Below are positions 18,825-26,341 of a stretch of DNA of 64,000 bases, piece by piece. The position numbers and the translations under genes were made by a program. Each line of letters opens with the position of its first letter. The stretch's first letter is position 1. The notes under the pieces were generated by a model, which worked only from the letters and a program-made list of their open reading frames with translations, had not been told where the DNA came from and did no database searches. Source of the stretch: UBA10003 sp964365025 (GTDB lineage: Bacteria > Patescibacteriota > Patescibacteriia > Magasanikbacterales > UBA10003); assembly GCA_964365025.1 (NCBI GenBank), contig CAYIOJ010000001.1:43428-107427 (forward strand), given 5' to 3'.

Positions 18825-19805
18825 CTAAACAGGATAAACAAATTTTAATAAATCTTCTTGGCTGGGAAAAGGACTGTTTTTAGCAAAATTAACCGCCCCC
18901 TCAATCTCTTCTGACAAATCTTTGGTAATTTTATTCTTTTCGTCCAGAGAAAGGATTTGTTCACTCAAAAGATAATCCTCAAATGTTCTAACAGGACAAT
19001 GCTTCATCCAGTCGCTAACTTCGCACGCCGGACGATGGCCATGCTCCTGGTCGCAATTAGGGCCAACATGCTCGCGCCAACGATAGGTGCGACACTCCAA
19101 AAGAGTCGGACCATTGCCAAAACGCGCCCGCGCTATCGCTTCCTGGCCTGCTTGATACACGGCCAAGACATCATTACCATCTACAGCCTGTCCGGGCATA
19201 TTAAAGGCGGCGGCATGAGTAAAAATATCCATATTTTTGCGCCGCGCTTCCAGACGAGACAAAACCGCATAAAAATTATTTTCGCAAACAAAAACTATTG
19301 GTAAATTTTTTAAAGACGCGTAATTCAAGCTCTCAAAAAAAACGCCTTCGTCAGCTCCGCCATCGCCAAAAAAACTTATTGCCACTCTTTTTTCATCGCG
19401 TTTCTGGAAAGCTAACGCTGCTCCAGTTGCAATGGGAATAGTGCCGCCGACAATAGACGAAGCGGCTATAAAACCAGTCTGGGGAGCCGTCAAATGCATT
19501 GAACCGCCGATACCTCGGCTGCAACCAGTGACCTTGCCATAAAGTTCAGCCAGCATTTCTTTAATTGACCCGCCCATAGCCAAATAATGAGCATGACAGC
19601 GATGATGGCTGAAGACGGCGTCAGTCGGCCCCAAAAGTTGGCAAATCCCAGCGGCAATCGCTTCTTCGCCGATCGACAAATGAGTGGGACAACGCATCTC
19701 TTGTTCCGGATACAACTCAATAATCTTTTCGCTTACCAAACGGATCTTCAACATTCTATAATAAAGATCTTTTAAAATTTCCGGCAATACATTTTCAGCT
19801 TTCAT
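18825..19805 (-). CDS. 2-oxoacid dehydrogenase E1 component, alpha subunit-like
   Basis: This 326-residue protein has HHRCHAHYLAMGG, RGIGGSMH, and the ThDP/Mg motif GDGGADEG (147-154) ending in ENN at 175-177, the standard E1-alpha set. It lacks the phosphorylation-loop sequences of mitochondrial enzymes. The gene is second in the long operon, 3 bp after a radical SAM gene and 2 bp before the beta gene. The pair is embedded among radical SAM and glycosyltransferase genes, not with lipoyl enzymes, so it probably hands an activated aldehyde to a sugar or other small acceptor. Confidence 0.88.
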   Translation of the reverse strand: MKAENVLPEILKDLYYRMLKIRLVSEKIIELYPEQEMRCPTHLSIGEEAIAAGICQLLGPTDAVFSHHRCHAHYLAMGGSIKEMLAELYGKVTGCSRGIGGSMHLTAPQTGFIAASSIVGGTIPIATGAALAFQKRDEKRVAISFFGDGGADEGVFFESLNYASLKNLPIVFVCENNFYAVLSRLEARRKNMDIFTHAAAFNMPGQAVDGNDVLAVYQAGQEAIARARFGNGPTLLECRTYRWREHVGPNCDQEHGHRPACEVSDWMKHCPVRTFEDYLLSEQILSLDEKNKITKDLSEEIEGAVNFAKNSPFPSQEDLLKFVYPV

Positions 19806-19808
19806 ATA

Positions 19809-20903
19809 TTAAATAAAATTAACGTGTTCGGGCGGTTGATTTTTGAGCTGCCACAAAAAGCGATTGACTTCGTCCATCCGGCAATTATTACGGCATTCGG
19901 TGATATTAAAATTATCCTTCAACAAAGCCCAATTATTTTTTCTTTTTTCTCCTTCCCAAATTTCAACAAACGATTGCTGGTTGATGTTGCCGCAGTTGAA
20001 TCGTTCATCGCTTAAAAAAGCGCTGCAACTGTATAAATCTCCGTTAGCCATAAGATAGGCCCAGAAAAACGGCGTGGCATGGCAGATTTGGTAAGATTTT
20101 TCTTGCGCGTCCCACTTTTTCATGGTGCGATCGCGGAAGATGGCGCTAAATTTATCATCGGATATTTTTTTTAATTCTTCCGCCAATCCTAAAAATGATT
20201 CGTATTTAATGTCTTCATAGCGCTTAGTCAAACTAAAATGATGTTGCGAGTACGGTTTGACGACAAAATAATCTAAACCAATTTCTTTCAACAGATTAGC
20301 TAAAGCTACGACCTCGTGCTTATTTTCTGGCAATAAAATCATCTGCGCTCCCAGTGTGCAATTAAGGCCTCCGGCCCTTTTGATTTCTACAGCTCTTTTC
20401 AAATTTTGAATCACGCGATGGAAATCATCCGATTGAGCGCGGTGGATTTGTTGATATGTCTCGGGTGAGCCGGCATTTAAACTAACCTTAATCCAGGTGA
20501 TTGAAGACAGAGCTTTTTGTAAAAATTTCTCTGAAAGCAGAACGCCATTAGTTGTGTAGGAGACATCAATGCCGGAGGACTTCGCGTGATTGGTTAACTC
20601 AATAATTTGCGGATGCAACAAGGGTTCGCCTTCTCCGCCAAACATGACGCTTTTGACTTTTTTCTCGCCCATTTGCGTCAAAGCGGATGTTAATTTTTCC
20701 GTATTTAAAAATACCGGTTTGTAGCCAATATAATCCACGGCGCAAAAAACACAACGATGATTGCAGGCGCCGGAAGGCGAAATTTCAATATAGATAGGAT
20801 AAACTTTTTTGGCCTTTTCCCAGTCATCGCCGGCTTGCAGCCATTCAGCTACGCGCTCCGGATGATAAACTATTTTTTGGTTGTCTATACCGTATTTATC
20901 CAT
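19809..20903 (-). CDS. Radical SAM/SPASM protein, first gene of the long operon
   Basis: Cys47, Cys51, Cys54 (ACNHRCVFC) are the cluster ligands and FGGEGEPLL carries the GGEP SAM motif. A C-terminal tail with CHATPFF, LYSCSAF, CGNI and CRNNC resembles a SPASM domain. It is the first gene after the promoter at 20929-20957, with a predicted leader of about 19 nt and no Shine-Dalgarno. It is paralogous to the protein at 15968-17071, but keeps the canonical GGEP. Being transcribed first with the E1 genes suggests the two act in the same pathway. Confidence 0.85.
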   Translation of the reverse strand: MDKYGIDNQKIVYHPERVAEWLQAGDDWEKAKKVYPIYIEISPSGACNHRCVFCAVDYIGYKPVFLNTEKLTSALTQMGEKKVKSVMFGGEGEPLLHPQIIELTNHAKSSGIDVSYTTNGVLLSEKFLQKALSSITWIKVSLNAGSPETYQQIHRAQSDDFHRVIQNLKRAVEIKRAGGLNCTLGAQMILLPENKHEVVALANLLKEIGLDYFVVKPYSQHHFSLTKRYEDIKYESFLGLAEELKKISDDKFSAIFRDRTMKKWDAQEKSYQICHATPFFWAYLMANGDLYSCSAFLSDERFNCGNINQQSFVEIWEGEKRKNNWALLKDNFNITECRNNCRMDEVNRFLWQLKNQPPEHVNFI

Positions 20904-20928
20904 AATTTTAAACTTAAACTACCATCAT

Positions 20929-20957
20929 AATTTATCAAAAAATAGTAATTATGTCAA
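20929..20957 (-). promoter_or_regulatory. Sigma-70-type promoter of the 20.9 kb to left-edge operon
   Basis: On the minus strand TTGACA (20952-20957) and TAAATT (20929-20934) are separated by exactly 17 bp. The expected start site near 20922 leaves a leader of about 19 nt before the ATG at 20903. It sits 8 bp beyond the T-tract of the preceding terminator. Confidence 0.7.
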
Positions 20958-20965
20958 AATTCCGC

Positions 20966-21020
20966 CAAAAAAAAGTGCCCGACGGATTAGTTCTTTTTTT
21001 GAGAACATCCGCAAGGCACT
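20966..21020 (-). terminator. Intrinsic terminator after the HAD/EamA operon
   Basis: On the minus strand a long stem has three paired blocks: AGTGCC with GGCACT, CGGAT with ATCCG, and GTTCT with AGAAC, interrupted by small internal loops. It is followed directly by eight T residues (20966-20973). It lies 21 bp after the stop codon of the HAD gene. Confidence 0.85.
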
Positions 21021-21041
21021 GATAAGTTGTTTTATATGGCT

Positions 21042-21737
21042 CTAACTAAGGTTTTCAATCAGGGCGGGAACATTGATTTCCCGCCAGTCAAAAAAGACGC
21101 GACAGGCGCCTGCATCAACAAGAGCGCCGACAGTTGAACCGCGAATGACGACTGGCATGCCGACGGCCTTGGAGCCGGCAGCAATAGCGGCCTGCACGCC
21201 GCGAGGTGAATCCTCAAAGACGAGCTGTTGGCGCGGATCGATTCCCATGATCGAGGCCGTTTTCAGGAAAACATCAGGCGCCGGTTTGAGCCGCTTAACA
21301 TGCTCACGAAGAATGATGCTGTCCCTTCCGAAATGGTCCAAAAGGCCAGACCCTTCCAGAAGCCGCCCCGCCTCCTGTTCTGGCGTGAGCGAGCCAATGG
21401 AGACGGAGATATTCAAGCCACGGACAGTTTTCAGGAAGCCGAAGAATCCTGGCCTAGCAGAAATCGCCGTACCCGCAAGGTTCTCTCTGTAGTAATGCTC
21501 CGTGCGTTGACGAATATAATCTGACGATATTGACTTCTGCTGTTCAGCATTCAACAGATTCCAGATGTCCACGTGGACATCTGGCCCGCCAATGAAACGA
21601 GGAAGTCTAACCAAGGCCTCTTCATACGAAAGATCGATTCCGACCTCCTTTGCTGAAGCAAGGTGCGCGGCATGATGAGCCGCCTCAACATCAACGACAG
21701 TACCTTCTAGGTCAAAAGCGATGCCACGAATTAACAT
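21042..21737 (-). CDS. HAD-family phosphatase (beta-phosphoglucomutase-like)
   Basis: The 231 residues show a subfamily I HAD enzyme: nucleophile motif FDLEGTVVD (Asp10, with Glu12 where Asp is usual), a helical cap at ~17-90, SIGSLTPE as motif II, KPAPDVF as motif III and FEDSPRGVQAA as motif IV. The second acidic residue of motif I is Glu rather than Asp, which may change the acid/base step. A strong AAGGAG precedes the ATG and lies in the last codons of the transporter gene. The coding sequence is more GC-rich than the operons on either side. It forms a two-gene operon with the EamA transporter. Confidence 0.82.
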   Translation of the reverse strand: MLIRGIAFDLEGTVVDVEAAHHAAHLASAKEVGIDLSYEEALVRLPRFIGGPDVHVDIWNLLNAEQQKSISSDYIRQRTEHYYRENLAGTAISARPGFFGFLKTVRGLNISVSIGSLTPEQEAGRLLEGSGLLDHFGRDSIILREHVKRLKPAPDVFLKTASIMGIDPRQQLVFEDSPRGVQAAIAAGSKAVGMPVVIRGSTVGALVDAGACRVFFDWREINVPALIENLS

Positions 21738-21741
21738 GGTA

Positions 21742-22620
21742 CTACTCTCCTTTCTTGAGGGCGAGCCAAAGACTCGACCCTACGATGAGGGTTCCGCCGA
21801 TCACTACTTGTGTCGTCAGTGGTTCGCGCAGGATCAAAAACGCGTACACGATCGCAAAGACCGGTTCACTCTTCCCAAGAATTGAAACGTGCAGTGAACG
21901 CGTCTTGCTGATTCCGTAGTTGTGGATTCCGGAAGCAACGACAGCAAAGGCCAGGCCGAAACCGATGAGTGGAATGACGTCAGAACTCTGCAACTCTCCC
22001 AGTTTCATCCAAGGCGTGACGGCAAGGAGGAGCACGGTGCTCATCGCATACCGCCAGAAGTTTACCGCGCTGATCGTAATGCCCCTATCTGGATTGAGAA
22101 TCGTGCGATAAAGCACGATGAGAAAAGCGTAAAAAAGTCCGGAAATCACGCCGAGCGTAATTCCCACTAGATGGGATTTCTCACCACTCGTTCCGAGCTG
22201 ATTGCTGTAGAGCGCCACAATGCCCGCAAGAGAAACAACGAGCGCCACCCATTCATCTTTACGCGTACGCTCACGTAGTAGAAGCGGTGCGAGAATCAAA
22301 AGAAAAATCGAAACCGATTGATGTGCTACTGCCGCGTTCGCCACCGATGTCATGGTGAACGCGAAAAAGTAACACAAGTCGTTCATGGTTGCTGTTACAG
22401 CAAGCGTGGCAAGAAGAATGTAATCGCGTTTCGTAAGGCGGGGCATTCCCTGGAGGCGGGCAATGATAAAAAAACTTATCATGCCGACCACCTGAAATAT
22501 GCCCAGAAATGTGAGAGGAGAAATCTGCGGGCAGAGCCGCAAAAAAAGTGAGTATGACCCAAATATCGCCATAGCAACTAGTACGAGTAGGTCACCGGAA
22601 AATGTCCGCTTGGTTTCCAT
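21742..22620 (-). CDS. EamA/DMT-family transporter of the GC-rich island
   Basis: The protein is 292 residues from the ATG at 22620, with about ten hydrophobic helices in two EamA repeats (second repeat ends ILREPLTTQVVIGGTLIVG). A TTG six bases upstream could extend it by two residues, but AAGGAAG is correctly spaced for the ATG. It has its own consensus promoter (22665-22693) and a 38 nt leader. GC-rich codons and the good ribosome site contrast with the transporter at 1474-2430, so this is not a recent duplicate. The substrate is unknown. Confidence 0.82.
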   Translation of the reverse strand: METKRTFSGDLLVLVAMAIFGSYSLFLRLCPQISPLTFLGIFQVVGMISFFIIARLQGMPRLTKRDYILLATLAVTATMNDLCYFFAFTMTSVANAAVAHQSVSIFLLILAPLLLRERTRKDEWVALVVSLAGIVALYSNQLGTSGEKSHLVGITLGVISGLFYAFLIVLYRTILNPDRGITISAVNFWRYAMSTVLLLAVTPWMKLGELQSSDVIPLIGFGLAFAVVASGIHNYGISKTRSLHVSILGKSEPVFAIVYAFLILREPLTTQVVIGGTLIVGSSLWLALKKGE

Positions 22621-22664
22621 GGCCAACTTCCTTTCTAACTAAAATGTCAAAGAGCCATCGTTAC

Positions 22665-22693
22665 TTTATAGCACAATCATATCTGAACGTCAA
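22665..22693 (-). promoter_or_regulatory. Sigma-70-type promoter of the EamA/HAD operon
   Basis: TTGACG (22688-22693) and TATAAA (22665-22670) lie 17 bp apart on the minus strand. The start site is expected near 22658. It begins only 2 bp past the T-tract of the upstream terminator. Confidence 0.75.
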
Positions 22694-22695
22694 GT

Positions 22696-22725
22696 AAAAA
22701 AACCGCCTTGAGTTATTCAAAGCGG
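22696..22725 (-). terminator. Intrinsic terminator after the Nudix-like gene
   Basis: On the minus strand CCGCTTTGA (22717-22725) pairs with TCAAGGCGG (22703-22711) with one U-G pair and a 5 nt loop, followed by seven T residues (22696-22702). It lies 19 bp after the stop codon at 22745. Confidence 0.85.
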
Positions 22726-22744
22726 CAGGGACTGTCTTTTGGTT

Positions 22745-23506
22745 TTAATGGACCGAAACGCCAAAGTCTCCAAATCTGGCTCGGGCAACCAAGTAGAGAG
22801 ACAGCGGCGTGACCGGACCATACTTGTCCCTCTCACAAAACATGACCTGGATAACATTGTTAGGAGTAAGTTGGAAGGGCAAAACCTCGCCTTCCCACTT
22901 GTCTTCGGCCTTCTCCCAACTGACCTTGAGTTCACCAATGGTTTCCTTAAGGGAAACCATGACGACCAGTGTATGGTGGTACTTGGCCGCTGGCGGGCTA
23001 ACTTGGACCAACCCAAGCACCTTGAGCTGGGAGAATCCTACAGTTACCCCAAACTCTTCCAGCATTTCTTGGACGATGTGGTGGAAAAAACGAGGATGAG
23101 GGGGCGTACAGCCCGGCACCCTAATTCCGCCTCCGACAGTGGCGGCAATGGAGGCCACTGGCGCCTGCAAAGCCACAAAGCCATCAGAAGTGATTGGTAT
23201 CATAGCCACGCCCAACCAACCCAGCACCATCCCTTGCTTGTAGTCAGATGACACAACATCAAGAAGCAATCTTGCGCCATCATCAGAAAATTGGAAACCA
23301 TCCAATCTCACGGTCGCGCCTGCAAAAGCCTTGGGATTCTTTGCGAGGACATCTTGCCAAGACGCCTCAATCCTGGCTTGCTGATTAGGGTCAATGAGAG
23401 TTGCTCCCCCTTTTTCAGTAAAGACGACATCATCTATCGAAAACGATCTGTCAACAAGTATCTGCACCAGCGGATCACTGAACCGCAGCGTCGTTTCAGC
23501 ATACAC
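22745..23506 (-). CDS. Degenerate Nudix-fold protein
   Basis: I do not recognise a named family for this 253-residue protein, but residues 132-154 match the spacing of a Nudix box exactly. Gly132, Glu147, Glu150, Glu151 and Gly153 are kept, while the first Glu is Pro138 and the Arg is Gln146. Those two changes should weaken metal-dependent hydrolysis, so it may bind rather than cleave a nucleotide derivative, or use other residues. The start is GTG with AGGAGGTG placed seven bases upstream. It follows the HD gene after 10 bp and ends at its own terminator. The codons are GC-rich compared with the flanking operons. Confidence 0.6.
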   Translation of the reverse strand: MYAETTLRFSDPLVQILVDRSFSIDDVVFTEKGGATLIDPNQQARIEASWQDVLAKNPKAFAGATVRLDGFQFSDDGARLLLDVVSSDYKQGMVLGWLGVAMIPITSDGFVALQAPVASIAATVGGGIRVPGCTPPHPRFFHHIVQEMLEEFGVTVGFSQLKVLGLVQVSPPAAKYHHTLVVMVSLKETIGELKVSWEKAEDKWEGEVLPFQLTPNNVIQVMFCERDKYGPVTPLSLYLVARARFGDFGVSVH

Positions 23507-23516
23507 GGGACACCTC

Positions 23517-24140
23517 CTAATTGATCACTTGTGAAAACATGCCAAGCCCGAACTCTTTATAGCTAACGAAATCATGCCTGGCAATGTCTCTAGCCACGCC
23601 GGTCAGGAAAAAGCCGGGTTTGTCAATATTTTCGGCCCACTTTTGCAGATGTGCTTCCACTTGCTCGCATCTGGTCCAACCCTTATTCCCAGCCGTGACC
23701 ACGAGATGCACTGGCGCTCTATAACGCCAGAGTTTGTCAGCGTCACGCACCAAGGCATCTTCCATAGCGTAAAAGCCCTGACGAGTGTCGTGCTGAGCGA
23801 TAATGGTAAGAATGGCGCCGATACAGGCCGGGCTGTAATTGACCGAACACAGAATCTTTAGCGCCAAATCCAGAGCATAGATTTGATGCTCCAAGCGCGC
23901 CGTATACTCCGCCTCTTTACTCGGCGGATTGTAGGCGATGAGGAGCTTGTCGGCCGGCATCATGCTCCAACCAATATCGTGGAACATAATGGCCGGAACC
24001 ACAATTCGCGCCTTGGCCGAAGGGATTCGCGCCAAAAGCCGCAGGGCATAACCAGTAGCAATGGCCGCGTGTCCCGTGTCGTTGCGCTTGTCTTGATACG
24101 GCAGAGCCAATTTCCAGATTTGTGCGAATTTTGTTTTCAC
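23517..24140 (-). CDS. HD-domain phosphohydrolase
   Basis: In 207 residues the metal ligands His24, His54-Asp55 (FHDIGW) and Asp133 (RDADKLW) form the H...HD...D signature of the HD superfamily, with a further His-Asp at 117-118. Family members hydrolyse phosphomonoesters, phosphodiesters or nucleotides. The start is GTG with a strong AGGAGG five bases upstream. It is the first gene of a two-gene unit with the Nudix-like protein, suggesting joint action on a nucleotide or nucleotide-like metabolite. The sequence lacks RelA/SpoT or cyclase partners, so a signalling role is not supported. Confidence 0.82.
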   Translation of the reverse strand: MKTKFAQIWKLALPYQDKRNDTGHAAIATGYALRLLARIPSAKARIVVPAIMFHDIGWSMMPADKLLIAYNPPSKEAEYTARLEHQIYALDLALKILCSVNYSPACIGAILTIIAQHDTRQGFYAMEDALVRDADKLWRYRAPVHLVVTAGNKGWTRCEQVEAHLQKWAENIDKPGFFLTGVARDIARHDFVSYKEFGLGMFSQVIN

Positions 24141-24186
24141 TTACGCCTCCTGTGCGTTGAATTGATAAGGTGCAATGCTAAAATTA

Positions 24187-24214
24187 AGCCTACTAAAAAT
24201 ACAAAAAAAGTCAA
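24187..24214 (-). promoter_or_regulatory. Possible promoter of the HD/Nudix-like operon
   Basis: TTGACT (24209-24214) and TAGGCT (24187-24192) are 16 bp apart on the minus strand. The -10 keeps only the T, A and final T positions. The -35 lies inside the right arm of the preceding terminator. Weak support. Confidence 0.4.
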
Positions 24215-24228
24215 GACGCGGCTTGACT
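24203..24228 (-). terminator. Intrinsic terminator after the heptose/radical SAM operon
   Basis: AGTCAAG and CTTGACT form a perfect 7 bp stem around the loop CCGCGT on the minus strand, followed by a run of T. It lies about 33 bp beyond the stop codon at 24262. Confidence 0.8.
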
Positions 24229-24261
24229 ATGCGCTATCCACCCTATGGTGAATAAAGCACT

Positions 24262-25695
24262 TTATTTATCTTCTGTGCTAGAAAAAATATTTTTGGACTT
24301 GAACAATTTAGGGAAGAAAGTCTGCAAACCGAAATAAATATCCAAAAACAAAGTTTTATTTTTAAGAGACAACCACACTCTTCTTAAAAGATAACGCGGA
24401 TTAAAATAAAAATTTTGATAATACTTTTCTAATATCTCATGTGACAAGTTGGGATGATTGTAAATATCACCGGCCTGATGAAGGTTGTAAAGACGCCAGT
24501 CGCGACTCTTAATCAACCCCTGACTCTCACATTGAGAGTACAACTCCGTGCCTGGGAAAGGAACGGTGATGGTAACTTTGGCATAATCCGGTACCAAATC
24601 CAAGGCCAGTTTAGTGGTCTTCTTCAAACTTTCTTCGGAATCAGCCGGCAAACCAAACATGAAAAAGCCAATACTTTCCAGTCCCGCCTTTCTGACCAGC
24701 TTCATAGCGGCATAACTATCTTCAACTTTAATATTTTTGCAAATGGAATCCAGACTGGCCTGATCACCGGATTCAAATCCAATTGATACTTGATATAGCC
24801 CCGCCCGCTTGGCTAAATTGAGAAACTCCAAATCCATTGAATCAACTCGCAATCCGGCCGACAGTGTCCATGGAAATTTCAAATTTCTTTGAATTATCAG
24901 TTCACAAATTTTTTTCGCCCTCGCCATATCTGTAGTGAACATATCATCAAGAATACGGATCTCCCTTATGCCGCAATTTAACATATATTCAATTTCATCT
25001 ACCGCCAACTCAACCGAACGGGCGCGAAAACGCCGGCCAAAAATATTTTTGTTACAAAAAGTACAGCCAAAAACGCAGCCGCGACTGCTCATATAATTAC
25101 ACATCGGACTCAAACGATTTAAAACGCGCGGACATTTATATCTTTTTAGGTCAAACAAATCCAACGCTGGGAATGGCAGCCAATTCAAATCGTTAGTCGG
25201 AAAACGCGGCGGGGTGTTTAAAATTTGTCCTTCTTCTTTATAATAAATACCGGCAACTTCTTTTAATGGCTTTTCTTTTAAAATATCAACCAGTGTCAGT
25301 TCACCCTCGCCATAAATTAAAATTTCAAAATGAGAATCTCGCAATGTTTCAACGGGTAGTGCGGTGGCATGTGGTCCGCCAATAATCAATTTTGTTCTAT
25401 TGCCCAAGTGATCTTTAATAATTTTACTTAAAGTGACGGCTTCAAAAAAAAGCGGGGTGGTGGCGGTTAAGCCAATAAATCGCGGATTATATTCGTCCAA
25501 TTTTTTGTGCAAAAGCCGATATGGATTAAGCTCAATGCCTAAATCAATAATTTTAACCTTAAATCTTTCTTTACGCGCCGCCGCGGCGAGATAAGCAAAA
25601 GACAACAAAGGATAATTTTGCGTCGCGGCATTAATCCTGGTGCCGGAATAGGAAGAAAAAGCCGATGGTAAGTTGATCAATAATAAATCCACCAT
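24262..25695 (-). CDS. B12-binding-type radical SAM protein
   Basis: The 477-residue protein has an N-terminal cobalamin-binding-like domain (~1-140, with IIGGPHAT at ~104-111 and IYGEGE at 127-132) and a radical SAM core with Cys207, Cys211, Cys214 (SRGCVFGCTFC). No DxHxxG cobalamin motif is seen, as in many members of this class. It is the last gene of the heptose operon, 2 bp after the GmhB-like gene, and is followed by a terminator. It may methylate or otherwise rearrange a heptose-containing intermediate; this is inferred from position only. Confidence 0.85.
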   Translation of the reverse strand: MVDLLLINLPSAFSSYSGTRINAATQNYPLLSFAYLAAAARKERFKVKIIDLGIELNPYRLLHKKLDEYNPRFIGLTATTPLFFEAVTLSKIIKDHLGNRTKLIIGGPHATALPVETLRDSHFEILIYGEGELTLVDILKEKPLKEVAGIYYKEEGQILNTPPRFPTNDLNWLPFPALDLFDLKRYKCPRVLNRLSPMCNYMSSRGCVFGCTFCNKNIFGRRFRARSVELAVDEIEYMLNCGIREIRILDDMFTTDMARAKKICELIIQRNLKFPWTLSAGLRVDSMDLEFLNLAKRAGLYQVSIGFESGDQASLDSICKNIKVEDSYAAMKLVRKAGLESIGFFMFGLPADSEESLKKTTKLALDLVPDYAKVTITVPFPGTELYSQCESQGLIKSRDWRLYNLHQAGDIYNHPNLSHEILEKYYQNFYFNPRYLLRRVWLSLKNKTLFLDIYFGLQTFFPKLFKSKNIFSSTEDK

Positions 25696-25697
25696 AT

Positions 25698-26333
25698 TTA
25701 ATCAGTTCTAATTTCACCTTCTATTTTATCAACTGCGGCTGAAAAAACATCCACAGCCGCATATTTATTATTAGTCAGTGATAAAACCTTAACCTTTTCA
25801 AATTCATTAATATATTTTTCGTCTTTTATAATAATTCCACAACCGCCGGCATTAACGCCCATTGCAGCATCATCAAAACGATTGCCAATGGCAAAAATAC
25901 GATGTTGCGTGTAATCAATACCAAGCTCCTTGGCTGCTTTATCTAACATCCCTATGCTGGGCTTACGCAAAGACGTGGCGTCCTTGACCACCCAAGGCGT
26001 GTTTAAATCTAGGCCTTGTTTAGAGGCCCAATCAAAATCAACAAAAGGGCAAATTTGCCAATTATCAATAATAGCGCCAGCGGCGCGCAATAATTTATCA
26101 ATTTCCTTGTTAATATCCAAAATCGTTTCTAAACTAAAATAGCCGCGAGCCACTCCAAACTGATTGCTCGCGACTATGACTTTGGCGAAAAGATTTAACC
26201 TTTTAATTCCCTCAACCACCCCGTCTAACAATCGCAATTGTTTGTGCCAATCCGGGTCGCGGCCAAACCAGCCGGGATCAAAATTAATCGTGCCGTCGCG
26301 ATCCAAAATCACCAAAATTTTGTTCCGCAACAT
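25698..26333 (-). CDS. gmhB: GmhB-like heptose-bisphosphate phosphatase (HAD)
   Basis: The 211 residues start with LDRDGTIN (nucleophile Asp11, Asp13), followed by ASNQFGVARGYFS and a late IGNRFDDAAMG acidic motif, the pattern of the histidinol-phosphatase/GmhB subgroup. In the pathway it removes the 7-phosphate from D-glycero-D-manno-heptose 1,7-bisphosphate. GmhB usually has a zinc loop with CPHHP and CxCRKP; here only one Cys (CPFVDF) and RKP remain, so the zinc site is probably absent. The assignment leans on the flanking GmhA- and HldE-like genes. It may accept a different sugar phosphate. Confidence 0.75.
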   Translation of the reverse strand: MLRNKILVILDRDGTINFDPGWFGRDPDWHKQLRLLDGVVEGIKRLNLFAKVIVASNQFGVARGYFSLETILDINKEIDKLLRAAGAIIDNWQICPFVDFDWASKQGLDLNTPWVVKDATSLRKPSIGMLDKAAKELGIDYTQHRIFAIGNRFDDAAMGVNAGGCGIIIKDEKYINEFEKVKVLSLTNNKYAAVDVFSAAVDKIEGEIRTD

Positions 26334-26341
26334 AGATAAAT

